This document shows, one piece after another, positions 24,107 to 32,338 of a stretch of DNA of 34,106 nucleotides. A model generated the notes under the pieces. It searched no databases and was not told the origin of the DNA. It saw only the letters and a list, made by a program, of their open reading frames with translations. This DNA comes from an uncultured Methanobrevibacter sp. (GTDB lineage Archaea > Methanobacteriota > Methanobacteria > Methanobacteriales > Methanobacteriaceae). Position numbers and translations under genes: made by a program. Numbering within the stretch: the first letter of the stretch is position 1; every line of letters starts with the position of its first letter. The stretch spans positions 1-34,106 of the forward strand of contig ONIK01000008.1 of the NCBI GenBank assembly GCA_900317865.1, written 5' to 3'.

Positions 24107-25378
24107 ATGAATTTTGATGATTTAAAAATAAATGATGATATTAAAAGTGCTATTGATAAAATGGGTTTTTCAAAGTTAACTCCTATTCAAACAAAAGCTA
24201 TTCCTGATGCATTGGCTGGAAAGGATATTATAGGACAGGCTCAGACTGGTTCCGGAAAGACCCTTGCCTTTTCAATTCCAATATTAAATAAAATCTTTAC
24301 ACCGGACAAATCTCCCCAGGCAATAGTACTCTGTCCTACAAGGGAACTGTGCATTCAGGTTGCAGATGAGATAAAAAAACTGTCCCGTGATATGGACAAG
24401 GTAAAGATTCTTCCCGTCTATGGCGGTCAGGCCATCGGAAGACAGATTCGTGTGCTGAACAAGGGCGTTCATATTGTTGTGGGAACTCCTGGCCGTGTAA
24501 TAGATCATATTGAAAGGGGAACTCTTGATTTGATTGGTATAGAAACTGTTGTTTTGGATGAGGCAGATGAAATGCTTGATATGGGATTTAGAGATGACAT
24601 TGAACTTATTTTAAGACACACTCCAAAGCAAAGGCAGACCTTGCTCTTTTCAGCAACAATGCCTGATGAAATCAGGAAAATCACCAAACTTTATCAGAAC
24701 AATCCAAAGTTCATCAAGATTTCCGATTCAAGAAAAACTATTCCCAAAATCAAACAGTATTATTTCAAAAGCGATGACAGGGACAAAATCGATGACCTGT
24801 GCAGGCTGATTGAATATTATGACTTTAATCTCTGGCTGATATTCTGCAATACCCGAAGACGTGTTGATTTTGTCTACCGCAATCTTAAAAGAAGAGGATA
24901 TAAGGTTGACAGCATTCACGGTGACATGACCCAGAAGGTCAGAGACAAGGTAATGAACAAGTTTAGAAACGGAAATATTTCCATTCTGGTTGCTAGCGAC
25001 ATTGCAGCAAGGGGAATTGACGTCAGTGAAATTGACGTTGTTGTAAATTATGACATTCCTCAAAATCCTGAAGACTATATTCACAGAATCGGCCGTACTG
25101 CCCGTGCTGGAGATTCAGGCTATGCATTTAACATTGTAGCTCCTTATGAATCCCATGATTTGGTTAAAATAAGAAAGAAATATGACATAAACATAAAAAA
25201 TGAAAAGGTTCCAAGTCATGATGAAATTGAGAGAATTAAAAATAAAAAAGTAATGGATGATGTTCGTGTCCTTATAGAAAATAATGACCTGGACGATTAT
25301 GTCCGTGTGATAACATCATCTAAAATGGATGCTACAGAAATTGCAGCGGCACTTTTAAAAATGATACGGGAAGAATAA
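24107..25378 (+). CDS. DEAD-box RNA helicase
   Basis: This 423-residue ATP-dependent RNA helicase has all the core motifs. These are the Q motif region FSKLTPIQTKAIP, Walker A AQTGSGKT, PTRELCIQ, GTPGRVIDH, DEADEML, SATMP, HGDMTQKVRD, IAARGIDV and HRIGRTARAG. There is only a short C-terminal extension, as in small archaeal DEAD proteins. It probably remodels rRNA or mRNA structure. No ribosome binding site precedes the ATG, and TATA-like TTTAAATA stretches lie 25-45 bp upstream, so the message is likely leaderless. The 70-85-bp gap to the GX3 gene is a shared divergent promoter. Its stop abuts that of the regulator on the other strand. Confidence 0.96.
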   Translation: MNFDDLKINDDIKSAIDKMGFSKLTPIQTKAIPDALAGKDIIGQAQTGSGKTLAFSIPILNKIFTPDKSPQAIVLCPTRELCIQVADEIKKLSRDMDKVKILPVYGGQAIGRQIRVLNKGVHIVVGTPGRVIDHIERGTLDLIGIETVVLDEADEMLDMGFRDDIELILRHTPKQRQTLLFSATMPDEIRKITKLYQNNPKFIKISDSRKTIPKIKQYYFKSDDRDKIDDLCRLIEYYDFNLWLIFCNTRRRVDFVYRNLKRRGYKVDSIHGDMTQKVRDKVMNKFRNGNISILVASDIAARGIDVSEIDVVVNYDIPQNPEDYIHRIGRTARAGDSGYAFNIVAPYESHDLVKIRKKYDINIKNEKVPSHDEIERIKNKKVMDDVRVLIENNDLDDYVRVITSSKMDATEIAAALLKMIREE

Positions 25379-26182
25379 TTATTTTCTTCCGTCTATAATA
25401 TTGTATTTGATTTTTTCAGCTTCGAGTTCGCGTACAAATGATTTTGTCATGTCTCCAACGCATAATGCCAAAACATTCAATCCTTTGCGTGCAGCATTTG
25501 CAGTTGCCTGTGGGGCTGCAAATTCAATGTCGATATCCAAATCAAGTTTTGATGCAACTACTCTTGCAATAGTACCTGCAACAGCTATCTTGTCGATTTT
25601 GACACCGCTTTTTGTACCGTTTTCATAAACATCTTTAATAAGGTCCAAATTGGTAGTCTTGGATCCGCCTTCCTTGATTGTAGGCAGGTTGATTACGGTA
25701 GCTTCTCCGACAGTCATGTCAATAAGACCGGTTAAATTGGTCAAAGCAACATCTGAACCTGCTTCAGCAGCTTCCAGAACAATACCGTTAGCGTTTTCAT
25801 CCTGTTTGTGAGCATATAAAACACCGTCTTCCATATAAAGACCAACAATTTTTCCTTTTTCCAAATCTTCAGCAGCAATAGCTGGCCAAATTGTTTTGTA
25901 ATGATTCATTGTTTCCAATACGGAATCTGAATATTTCCTTAAGCTAATCGCATCCCTTTTTACTTTATCAATACCTTTTTGAGTTATTTTATATGGTGAT
26001 CTTCCATCTTTTGATGTGATGTAGCCTAACTCTATTAAAGTTTTGATGTTTTCTGAAACAGCCTGGATAGTAATGCCCAATTTCTGAGCTAAATCTTTTT
26101 GTTTTAGGTGCGGGTCTTGTTTGGAGATTTCACTGAGGATTTGGAAGTGTGTTAGCGCACCTCTTTTCTTAAAAGCTTTCAT
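25379..26182 (-). CDS. Winged-helix transcriptional regulator with a large effector domain
   Basis: The 267-residue protein has an N-terminal winged helix-turn-helix (residues about 10-75), seen as FQILSEISKQDPHLKQKDLA then QKLGITIQAVSENIKTLIELGYI. The remaining 190 residues are an alpha/beta domain with AVAGTIARVVASKLDLDIDI and FAAPQATANAARKGLNVLAL, which could bind a small molecule. Proteins of this build are found in methanogens, but I know no characterised ligand. Start ATG 26182 follows a GGGGAATGA-like ribosome binding site. It converges on the helicase with no gap and lies downstream of recJ on the same strand, 50 bp away in the upstream direction. Confidence 0.82.
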   Translation of the reverse strand: MKAFKKRGALTHFQILSEISKQDPHLKQKDLAQKLGITIQAVSENIKTLIELGYITSKDGRSPYKITQKGIDKVKRDAISLRKYSDSVLETMNHYKTIWPAIAAEDLEKGKIVGLYMEDGVLYAHKQDENANGIVLEAAEAGSDVALTNLTGLIDMTVGEATVINLPTIKEGGSKTTNLDLIKDVYENGTKSGVKIDKIAVAGTIARVVASKLDLDIDIEFAAPQATANAARKGLNVLALCVGDMTKSFVRELEAEKIKYNIIDGRK

Positions 26183-26232
26183 AATTTCATTCCCCTATAA
26201 TTTTTTAAATTCTTTTTGATAAATTTATAAAA

Positions 26233-27912
26233 TTATATTGATATTTTTTGATTTAATGATATATTAAACTTTTGTATAAATTCATCTTTTTTGTCAAGGG
26301 GAATGTATGCACCACATGCCATTGCATGTCCACCTCCGGTACCACCAACTTCATGGGATACCTCGCGAATCATATTTCCGAAATGGATTCCTTCTCCATC
26401 ATCATCGGCATATGTCAGGAAACGTGAACATCTAAGTGATACCTTCAAATCATCACTGTCTTCAACCTCTGTAAAGCCGATAATAGGTTTTTTCCAGTTG
26501 CAGTAGCCTAAAATCATTCCTGTAACTGTTCCGACAATTTCCGGCTTGATTCCTGTCCCGTCAAAATACTGCATGTTTTCAAGCTCGATGATTTTGTCTT
26601 CTTCTGTAACCTTTGTTATTGCCTTGGAAAGGTTCATCCTGTGCATTTTGCTTATGTCCATAAGTTCTGCAAGAGCCCAGTCACGGTTGCCTTTGAGAAC
26701 TTCCATAGCTATTTTTTCCTGATGATTTCTGCCGCATGCATTCATTGCAGTTGAAAATTCAGAACCGTCTCTTAAAAATCCGTCATCCTCTAAAAGGAAA
26801 GTGTAAGAATCTCCAATTAAAACTTTGTTAATGTGCTTGTGGTATTTTTTAGGAATTTCCTTTTTAATCATTTTATATAATGCATTGTACAGCTTGCCCT
26901 TTTCTTCGTTGGTCAAATCAGACAGTGTTTTTCGCTGAATCTTTTCTTCCTTGATTTGCCTGAGAAGTTCATATTCCTCCTTGTTGAGATATGACGGCAG
27001 AAGTTTTGAAATGTCAATTGTTGCAGTTTCCCTTTCATCAGGACTTAGGGAATAGTATTCCTTTGTCATATTGTCTTCAATGTTTTTGAGCTCTTCTCTT
27101 AAGATTCGTCTGTCATGTCTGTCGAATGTAAAGCTTTTTCCGGATTCGCATATGATGCCTATTTTTTCAAGAACTTCCTGCTCTTCGGGGCGTACCTCTT
27201 TCAATGTTGAATCGATTCCAAGATTGTCAAGAAGGAGTTTTGCATTGTTTGGATTGTTTGTTATCGGAAGTTTGACGTCACTGAAATAGGAAAGCGCAAT
27301 AAAAAGCTGTCTGGATTCACGTCCGTAAATATTCAAATCGCTTCTTATCAAATCAAGATATCCTTCCTCAAGGGAATCTGACTGGATAAGGTCATTCAGT
27401 CCTTCAAAATGTCCTGTGTGGGTATTCTGCATATCTCCAATTGCTGATAGGACTCCAATCCAGCTCAGGTCAGTGTATCCGAATTCTTTTGCAAGAAAAT
27501 AGCACAGTCCTCCGCCGCAGACAAAGTATGATCCGTCAATGCTGTGGTGAATAGGATTGATTTCAAGGTATGTATAGTCCCTGTCATTTCTGTAGTCAAG
27601 GTCTCTTAATGGAGGGTGGTGGTCAAGGATTAGGATATTATTTTCGGATGTGGCTTTGGTGTCAATCAACTGTCCTGAACCCAAATCTGAAAAGATGGTA
27701 AGCTCATGCTTTAAATCGATATTGTCCAGAACGTCCAGATTGACAAAACTGATTTCATGAGGCTTTCCAAGCCTGTCAAGGATTGTTGAAAGGATTGCTC
27801 CTGAGCATATTCCGTCGCAGTCAATGTGGGTGTAAATCTTGATGTCGGTTGACTTTTCAATCAGCGCTTTAGCTTCTTTATATAGTTCAGCCATTAAAGG
27901 AGGAATTTCCAT
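26233..27912 (-). CDS. RecJ-like single-strand nuclease (DHH family)
   Basis: The 559-residue protein belongs to archaeal RecJ/GAN-type nucleases, which act on single-stranded DNA or RNA and associate with the replisome (GINS) in some archaea. The phosphoesterase motifs are D31-C-D33-G in HIDCDGICSGAI, SDLGSG around D76, DHHPP at 97-101 and IGDMQ. The C-terminal DHHA1 domain is shown by GGTGGGHAMACGAYIP. It begins 5 nt after the srp19 stop, so it is the last gene of the hemD-GT2-glf-srp19-recJ run. Whether it is the replisome paralogue or another RecJ copy cannot be told here. Confidence 0.9.
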   Translation of the reverse strand: MEIPPLMAELYKEAKALIEKSTDIKIYTHIDCDGICSGAILSTILDRLGKPHEISFVNLDVLDNIDLKHELTIFSDLGSGQLIDTKATSENNILILDHHPPLRDLDYRNDRDYTYLEINPIHHSIDGSYFVCGGGLCYFLAKEFGYTDLSWIGVLSAIGDMQNTHTGHFEGLNDLIQSDSLEEGYLDLIRSDLNIYGRESRQLFIALSYFSDVKLPITNNPNNAKLLLDNLGIDSTLKEVRPEEQEVLEKIGIICESGKSFTFDRHDRRILREELKNIEDNMTKEYYSLSPDERETATIDISKLLPSYLNKEEYELLRQIKEEKIQRKTLSDLTNEEKGKLYNALYKMIKKEIPKKYHKHINKVLIGDSYTFLLEDDGFLRDGSEFSTAMNACGRNHQEKIAMEVLKGNRDWALAELMDISKMHRMNLSKAITKVTEEDKIIELENMQYFDGTGIKPEIVGTVTGMILGYCNWKKPIIGFTEVEDSDDLKVSLRCSRFLTYADDDGEGIHFGNMIREVSHEVGGTGGGHAMACGAYIPLDKKDEFIQKFNISLNQKISI

Positions 27913-27917
27913 CTGAT

Positions 27918-28184
27918 TTACCTCCTTTCTTTGATTTTTAAACTAACCTCTCTTATGAGTTCTAATTTGCTTTTGTCATATTCGACCAAAACGCGGCCGG
28001 ATTTTTCATACCATTTTCCGGGATATGCTCTGGTTTTGTCAACTGTATATGTTAAGCCCAGTCTTTTTAGAGCTTTTTCAATTTCTGCCATTGTAGGGTC
28101 TGAAACAGCATCTTCTTTTGATATTTTTCTTCCTTGTGACAGGGATAAATTTCTGTTTAAGTATTGTGGCCAGATAGTAATCAT
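27918..28184 (-). CDS. srp19: Signal recognition particle protein SRP19
   Basis: The 88-residue protein binds 7S SRP RNA and helps assemble SRP54 for membrane protein targeting. It has the family pattern IWPQYLNRNLSLSQGRKI, then KEDAVSDPTMAEIEKALKRLGL and AYPGKWYEKSGRVLVEY, at normal archaeal length. Its ATG overlaps the glf stop by one base (TAATG), so translation is coupled. Having an SRP gene inside a sugar-metabolism operon is probably a matter of genome packing. Confidence 0.95.
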   Translation of the reverse strand: MITIWPQYLNRNLSLSQGRKISKEDAVSDPTMAEIEKALKRLGLTYTVDKTRAYPGKWYEKSGRVLVEYDKSKLELIREVSLKIKERR

Positions 28185-29278
28185 TATTTAATCTCCTTTT
28201 CAAATATTTCAAGTGCATCTTTAACAACTAAATCCATATTATAATATTTATATTTGGCTAAACGTCCTGCAAATATAACGTCTTCCTCTTTTTCCATTTC
28301 CGCTTCATACAATTTAAATTTGTCAAGATATTCCTGTGTCGGGTAAGGATAGCATTTCTCGCCGTTGAAACCAGGATATTCTCTCATGATTGCGGTTTTA
28401 TCCTTGATGTCCTGTCCGGTCAGTTTCTTGAATTCTGTGATTCTGGTAAAGTAAGGGTCGTTTGGATAGTTGACAACCGCCACTTCCTGGTAGGAATTCT
28501 CATCAAGAATTTCATAAACAAAATTCAGACATCTGTAAAGCAATTCTCCGTATTTATAATCGTAAAAGTAATCAATAGGGCCTGTATAAATTAGTTTTTT
28601 TGAATATTTAATTCTGTTGATGTATTTTTTGTAGTCTGATTTGAGCCCCACATGTATGTTGTCGGATTCAATCATTCTTTCACACATTTTTGTAAAGCCC
28701 TCTTTAGGCATTCCCTGATATGCATCTTCAAAGTACCTGTCGTCATGATTGAATCTGAATGGAATTCTTGAAATGACTGCAGGGCTCAGGTTTGCAGCTG
28801 ATGTTCCCCACTGCTTTTCTGTATAGTTTTTGAATAGTTTATTGTAAATGTCACGTCCCGCATTTGCAAGAACAACATCTTCTGAGGATTTGATTTCTTT
28901 GATGTCCTCTTTGTTCTCGTCAATCCATTTGCGCATTGATTCCTCGTCCAAATCCAAATCGTATAGCTTGTTTAATGTATCTATACATATTGGCATAGGT
29001 ACCAGCTTGCCGTCAACATAGCTTAAAACCCTGTGTTCATAGTTGATCCATTCGGTAAACTTTGACAGGTAATCATAAACCTTTTTTTCTTTTGTGTGGA
29101 ATATATGGGGTCCGTATTTTTGAATTAAAAGACCGTCATCATAGAAGTCATATACGTTTCCTCCGATGTGGTCTCTCTTTTCAATAATAAGTACCTTTTC
29201 ATCCAGTTCGTTAGCTATTCTTTCAGCTATTGTAAGGCCGGATAAGCCGGCTCCAACTATTACATAATCAAATTCCAT
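28184..29278 (-). CDS. glf: UDP-galactopyranose mutase
   Basis: This 364-residue FAD enzyme interconverts UDP-galactopyranose and UDP-galactofuranose, the donor for galactofuranose in surface glycans. The dinucleotide fold DYVIVGAGLSGLTIAERIAN is followed by KRDHIGGNVYD and QKYGPHIFHT. Further family segments are NYTEKQWGTS, RIPFRFNHDDRYF, YTGPIDYFYDYKYGEL and the C-terminal FAGRLAKYKYYNMD. Length and motifs are complete. It follows the glycosyltransferase by 4 nt and overlaps srp19 by one base. Together with the GT2 gene it points to a galactofuranose-containing envelope polymer (inference). Confidence 0.96.
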   Translation of the reverse strand: MEFDYVIVGAGLSGLTIAERIANELDEKVLIIEKRDHIGGNVYDFYDDGLLIQKYGPHIFHTKEKKVYDYLSKFTEWINYEHRVLSYVDGKLVPMPICIDTLNKLYDLDLDEESMRKWIDENKEDIKEIKSSEDVVLANAGRDIYNKLFKNYTEKQWGTSAANLSPAVISRIPFRFNHDDRYFEDAYQGMPKEGFTKMCERMIESDNIHVGLKSDYKKYINRIKYSKKLIYTGPIDYFYDYKYGELLYRCLNFVYEILDENSYQEVAVVNYPNDPYFTRITEFKKLTGQDIKDKTAIMREYPGFNGEKCYPYPTQEYLDKFKLYEAEMEKEEDVIFAGRLAKYKYYNMDLVVKDALEIFEKEIK

Positions 29279-29282
29279 TATA

Positions 29283-30386
29283 TCACGCTTTTGAAGTATA
29301 AATTGAAGATTCTATTGCTGTTGTCATTGAAGACAATAGCATTTTTGTTTTCATATCAGTTTTATGTATTTTTTTAAGTATATTTACCTTTTTTAAAAGA
29401 AGCCTGTTTTCATCTTTGGTAAACGGTGAAGATTTCCATGTGTTCATCCAGTGCAGGAGATGAGGATTTACTGATATGTTCTGGATATTTTTTGAAAATC
29501 CTTCGGTTTTTCTTCTGCAGTAGATGTAGGACTCCATCAGTTCATCAAGCAGTCTGACATTGACGTTATTGGTAATTGACTTGTCGTCAGGCAGGTCTCT
29601 TATGTAGTAATCGTAGCACATGTAATTGTTCAGATAGACGATTCCTTTGGAATTTAAAAAGGCTTCCAGGGTAAATGCCAGGTCGTCTCCAGATATGAAT
29701 GGCTGAAAACGGATGTTGTTGTCCATAATCAAATCTCTTCTGAATATTTTACTCCATACGGAAGGAGCCATCTTCAAAAGATCAGGTTCTTCTTCAATAT
29801 TGTCTATGATTATCGTATCAATAGGTCCGTTTCTGCTGTATGTTCCTTCCACCTCTTTTCCGTAGACCATTCTTTCAAGGAAGTTGTCCCATACGAAATC
29901 GGAAACGTTTAAAAAGTTGGCGGTTTCAAAGGTTTCATCTGGATATGCATGTTCCAAATCATCCTCATATGGTGAATAGCACTTCTGGACATATCCTCCA
30001 TATTCAAATATTCTTCTGAACCTTGCAAAAGCCATCTGGGCATTGTTTTCGGTAACGGCATTGTATAGGGTTTCACAGCAGTCCGGCACGTATCTGTCAT
30101 CCGGGTCAAGAAACATTATGTAGTCACCCGTACAGGCCTCAATTCCTGTGTTACGTGGTGTATATGCTGCTCCTGAGTTTTTTTCGTGATGAATTGCAGT
30201 GCAGCAGTCATATTTTTCTGCATATTCATCTATGATTTTGTCTGATCCGTCAGTTGAGCAGTCATTGACCATGATGATTTCCAAATTTTCATTTCCTATT
30301 GTCTGGTTGATTAAAGAGTCGATTCCGCCTCTAAGATGGTCTCCAACATTGAATATTGGTAGGATAATACTTATTTTATCTTCCAT
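29283..30386 (-). CDS. Family 2 glycosyltransferase
   Basis: The 367-residue GT-A protein begins EDKISIILPIFNVGDHLRGG and has VNDCSTDGS, the metal-binding LDPDDRY (DxD) and GTxE-like region SGDDLAFTLEAF. It lacks membrane helices, so it acts in the cytoplasm or at the membrane face. The sugar donor is not predictable, but the next gene is glf, so UDP-galactofuranose is a good candidate. Its start overlaps the hemD stop by 11 nt. Confidence 0.92.
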   Translation of the reverse strand: MEDKISIILPIFNVGDHLRGGIDSLINQTIGNENLEIIMVNDCSTDGSDKIIDEYAEKYDCCTAIHHEKNSGAAYTPRNTGIEACTGDYIMFLDPDDRYVPDCCETLYNAVTENNAQMAFARFRRIFEYGGYVQKCYSPYEDDLEHAYPDETFETANFLNVSDFVWDNFLERMVYGKEVEGTYSRNGPIDTIIIDNIEEEPDLLKMAPSVWSKIFRRDLIMDNNIRFQPFISGDDLAFTLEAFLNSKGIVYLNNYMCYDYYIRDLPDDKSITNNVNVRLLDELMESYIYCRRKTEGFSKNIQNISVNPHLLHWMNTWKSSPFTKDENRLLLKKVNILKKIHKTDMKTKMLLSSMTTAIESSIYTSKA

Positions 30387-31149
30387 TAGAATTTCTCCAC
30401 GTGCTGAATAATAATTCCATCATGTCTGGAACTGTGTAAGTGTCAGGGTAAATATGTTCAACTCCGTATTCGTCAAGGACCTTGCCTGTAATGGGGCCGA
30501 TTGCAACTGTTAGTAACTTATCTGATAACAGTTCAGCCAGTTTTTCATTGTTTTCAGAAATTTTAAAGAAATTGTGTACTGTAAGAGGACTTGTAAATGT
30601 AATGGCATCAATTTCTGAGCTTTCAATCTTTGAAATCAATTCCTTCACGCTTTCATCATCCATCGGAAAGAGTGACTGGTATGCTTCAGCTATTATAACA
30701 TTATTGTCAAGTTTTTCCAGTCCTTTAGGCAGCGTATCTCTTGCAGAAGCTGTTCTTGGTATGCCTATGGTCTGATTTCTTATATCTCTTTCTGTAAACT
30801 CTCCAACAAGTCCTTCAGCCGTAAAATCATTAGGCATCAAATCTGGTGTAACGCCCTGCTTTTCAAGAAGTGAGCCGGTTTTGTTTCCGATGACTGCAAC
30901 TTTGCAGTTAAGTCCATCAAAAAAGTTCGGATAAAAGAGGTTGAAAGAATCTATTGTTGTTGGAGATGTAAAAACAATCCAATCAAGAGAATCTTTGTTT
31001 TTTACCAAATTTTTTAATGAATCGGTATTTACAGGTTTTAAATCCAGTGTCGGTGCAAGCACTGCACTTCCACCTAATTTTTCTACAATTTCACAGGCTT
31101 TTTTTGCTCTGTCGGCTGGCCTTGTAATTGCAACAACGGGTTTTTTCAT
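30376..31149 (-). CDS. hemD: Uroporphyrinogen-III synthase
   Basis: The 257-residue enzyme cyclises hydroxymethylbilane to uroporphyrinogen III. In a methanogen this feeds cofactor F430, corrinoids and sirohaem. The two-lobed protein has AITRPADRAKKACEIVEKLG at the start, FTSPTTIDSF, AVIGNKTGSLLEKQG, TFTSPLTVHNFF and AIGPITGKVLDEYGV, all in family order. ATG 31149 was preferred to TTG 31164 because GAAGGTAA lies just before it. It is the first gene of a five-gene run ending with recJ, and it is divergent from the flavodoxin. Confidence 0.93.
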   Translation of the reverse strand: MKKPVVAITRPADRAKKACEIVEKLGGSAVLAPTLDLKPVNTDSLKNLVKNKDSLDWIVFTSPTTIDSFNLFYPNFFDGLNCKVAVIGNKTGSLLEKQGVTPDLMPNDFTAEGLVGEFTERDIRNQTIGIPRTASARDTLPKGLEKLDNNVIIAEAYQSLFPMDDESVKELISKIESSEIDAITFTSPLTVHNFFKISENNEKLAELLSDKLLTVAIGPITGKVLDEYGVEHIYPDTYTVPDMMELLFSTWRNSNGR

Positions 31150-31219
31150 TATATTTACCTTCAATAACTTATAATGTTATATATTTTGAATTTGTTTGCT
31201 TATATTATTTGTGTAGCAT

Positions 31220-31253
31220 TAATTGTTGCGAAAGTAAACAATTATATATAATT
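31220..31253 (+). promoter_or_regulatory. Inverted repeat next to the flavodoxin TATA box
   Basis: TAATTGTT (31220-31227) and AACAATTA (31237-31244) are perfect 8-bp arms with a 9-bp spacer. The right arm runs into the TATA box TATATATAA near 31244-31252. The place is right for an operator that controls the flavodoxin pair, or hemD on the other strand. Confidence 0.5.
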
Positions 31254-31280
31254 AAAATCAATAAGTATATAGGTGAATAA

Positions 31281-31748
31281 ATGTCAAAAGTTTTAATTGC
31301 ATACTTTTCTGCAAGTGGAGTAACGAAAAATCTTGCAGAGAAAATAGCTAGAGAAAATGATTATGATATCTTTGAAATTGTTCCGCAGGAAATCTATACT
31401 CCTGCGGATTTGGACTGGACAGACAAAAACTCCAGATCAACAAAAGAGATGAATGACAAATCATTCAGACCGCCGATAGTTGAAAGCACTGATGTAAGCG
31501 GATATGATACTGTTGTAATAGGTTTTCCGGTATGGTGGTATACAGCACCTACAATTATCAACACTTTTATTGAAAGTGTTGATTTAAGCGGAAAAACGAT
31601 TAAGGCATTCTGTACTTCAGGAGGCTCAGGCATCGACAAGTGCGTTAATGACCTTGCTGCCACATATCCTGATTTGAACTTTGCAAAAGGCTTAAGACTG
31701 ACCGGCGCAGAGAGTAGTGAAAAAATTAAAGAGTGGATTAGTGAATAA
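31281..31748 (+). CDS. Flavodoxin family protein
   Basis: This 155-residue FMN protein begins SKVLIAYFSASGVTKNLAEK, where SASGVTKN is the phosphate-binding loop. VVIGFPVWWYTAPTIINTF and CTSGGSGIDKC are the other flavin contacts of the flavodoxin_4 type. It is probably an electron carrier or small reductase. AGGTGAATAA precedes the ATG. The following flavoprotein gene starts 1 nt after its stop, with its ribosome binding site GTGA lying inside this gene's last codons. Confidence 0.93.
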   Translation: MSKVLIAYFSASGVTKNLAEKIARENDYDIFEIVPQEIYTPADLDWTDKNSRSTKEMNDKSFRPPIVESTDVSGYDTVVIGFPVWWYTAPTIINTFIESVDLSGKTIKAFCTSGGSGIDKCVNDLAATYPDLNFAKGLRLTGAESSEKIKEWISE

Positions 31749-31749
31749 A

Positions 31750-32265
31750 ATGGCAAAAAAAGTAGTTGTAATAAGTTCTTCACCAAGAAAAGGAGGAAAC
31801 TCAGATACATTATGTGATGAATTTGTAAAGGGAGCTATCGATGGTGGAAATGAGGCAGTAAAATACTTTTTGGAAGATATTGAATTCGGTTCCTGCAAAG
31901 CATGTATGGCTTGCAAAACACCGGAAAGGGAATGCTTCCAGGAAGATGAAATATCCATAATCCTTGATGATATGATGGATGCTGACGTTATTGTTTATGC
32001 AACACCGATTTACTACTTTTCAATGACAGGAACATTGAAAAGCTTCTTTGACAGATGCTATCCGATTTTCAATCACCTTGAAAACAAGGATTACTATATC
32101 ATCACAGCTGTCGGATCATCAAACGGAAACGCTTTAACTGGTATTCGTGATTTTATAGGATTTTCTCAAAATCCAACTGAAAAAGCTGTCTTTACTGTTG
32201 TGGGGGATGTAACTCAGCAGGATGACATCCGCAGTGAAGTTTATGAGGCAGGTAAAAACTGCTGA
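31750..32265 (+). CDS. Iron-sulfur-type flavoprotein (NADPH-dependent FMN reductase family)
   Basis: The 171-residue protein begins MAKKVVVISSSPRKGGNSDT, an FMN-binding loop. C49, C52, C55 and C62 (CxxCxxC-x6-C) are the cluster-type cysteines of archaeal iron-sulfur flavoproteins, although the spacing differs from the relative at 4441. YATPIYYFSMTGTLKSFFDR is the second flavin segment. Start ATG 31750 was chosen because GTGA lies 5 nt upstream and the loop would otherwise be preceded by flavodoxin-gene sequence. The pair may move electrons to an oxygen- or stress-related acceptor (inference). It ends in a long T run at 32266-32290. Confidence 0.88.
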   Translation: MAKKVVVISSSPRKGGNSDTLCDEFVKGAIDGGNEAVKYFLEDIEFGSCKACMACKTPERECFQEDEISIILDDMMDADVIVYATPIYYFSMTGTLKSFFDRCYPIFNHLENKDYYIITAVGSSNGNALTGIRDFIGFSQNPTEKAVFTVVGDVTQQDDIRSEVYEAGKNC

Positions 32266-32290
32266 TTTTTCTTATTTTTTTTTAATTTTT
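32266..32290 (+). terminator. T-tract terminator of the flavoprotein pair
   Basis: A nearly uninterrupted run of Ts directly after the TGA, without a hairpin, is the common archaeal type of terminator. Confidence 0.55.
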
Positions 32291-32306
32291 TGAAGAACGT
32301 TATTTT

Positions 32307-32338
32307 AAAAAAAGAAAGGATAGAAAATTCTATCCTTT
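32307..32338 (-). terminator. Hairpin terminator containing the stop of the beta-helix gene
   Basis: AAAGGATAGAA (32315-32325) and TTCTATCCTTT (32328-32338) are perfect 11-bp arms separated by only 2 nt. The TAG stop (32330-32332, minus strand) lies inside. A T run follows on the minus strand at 32313-32307. Confidence 0.8.
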
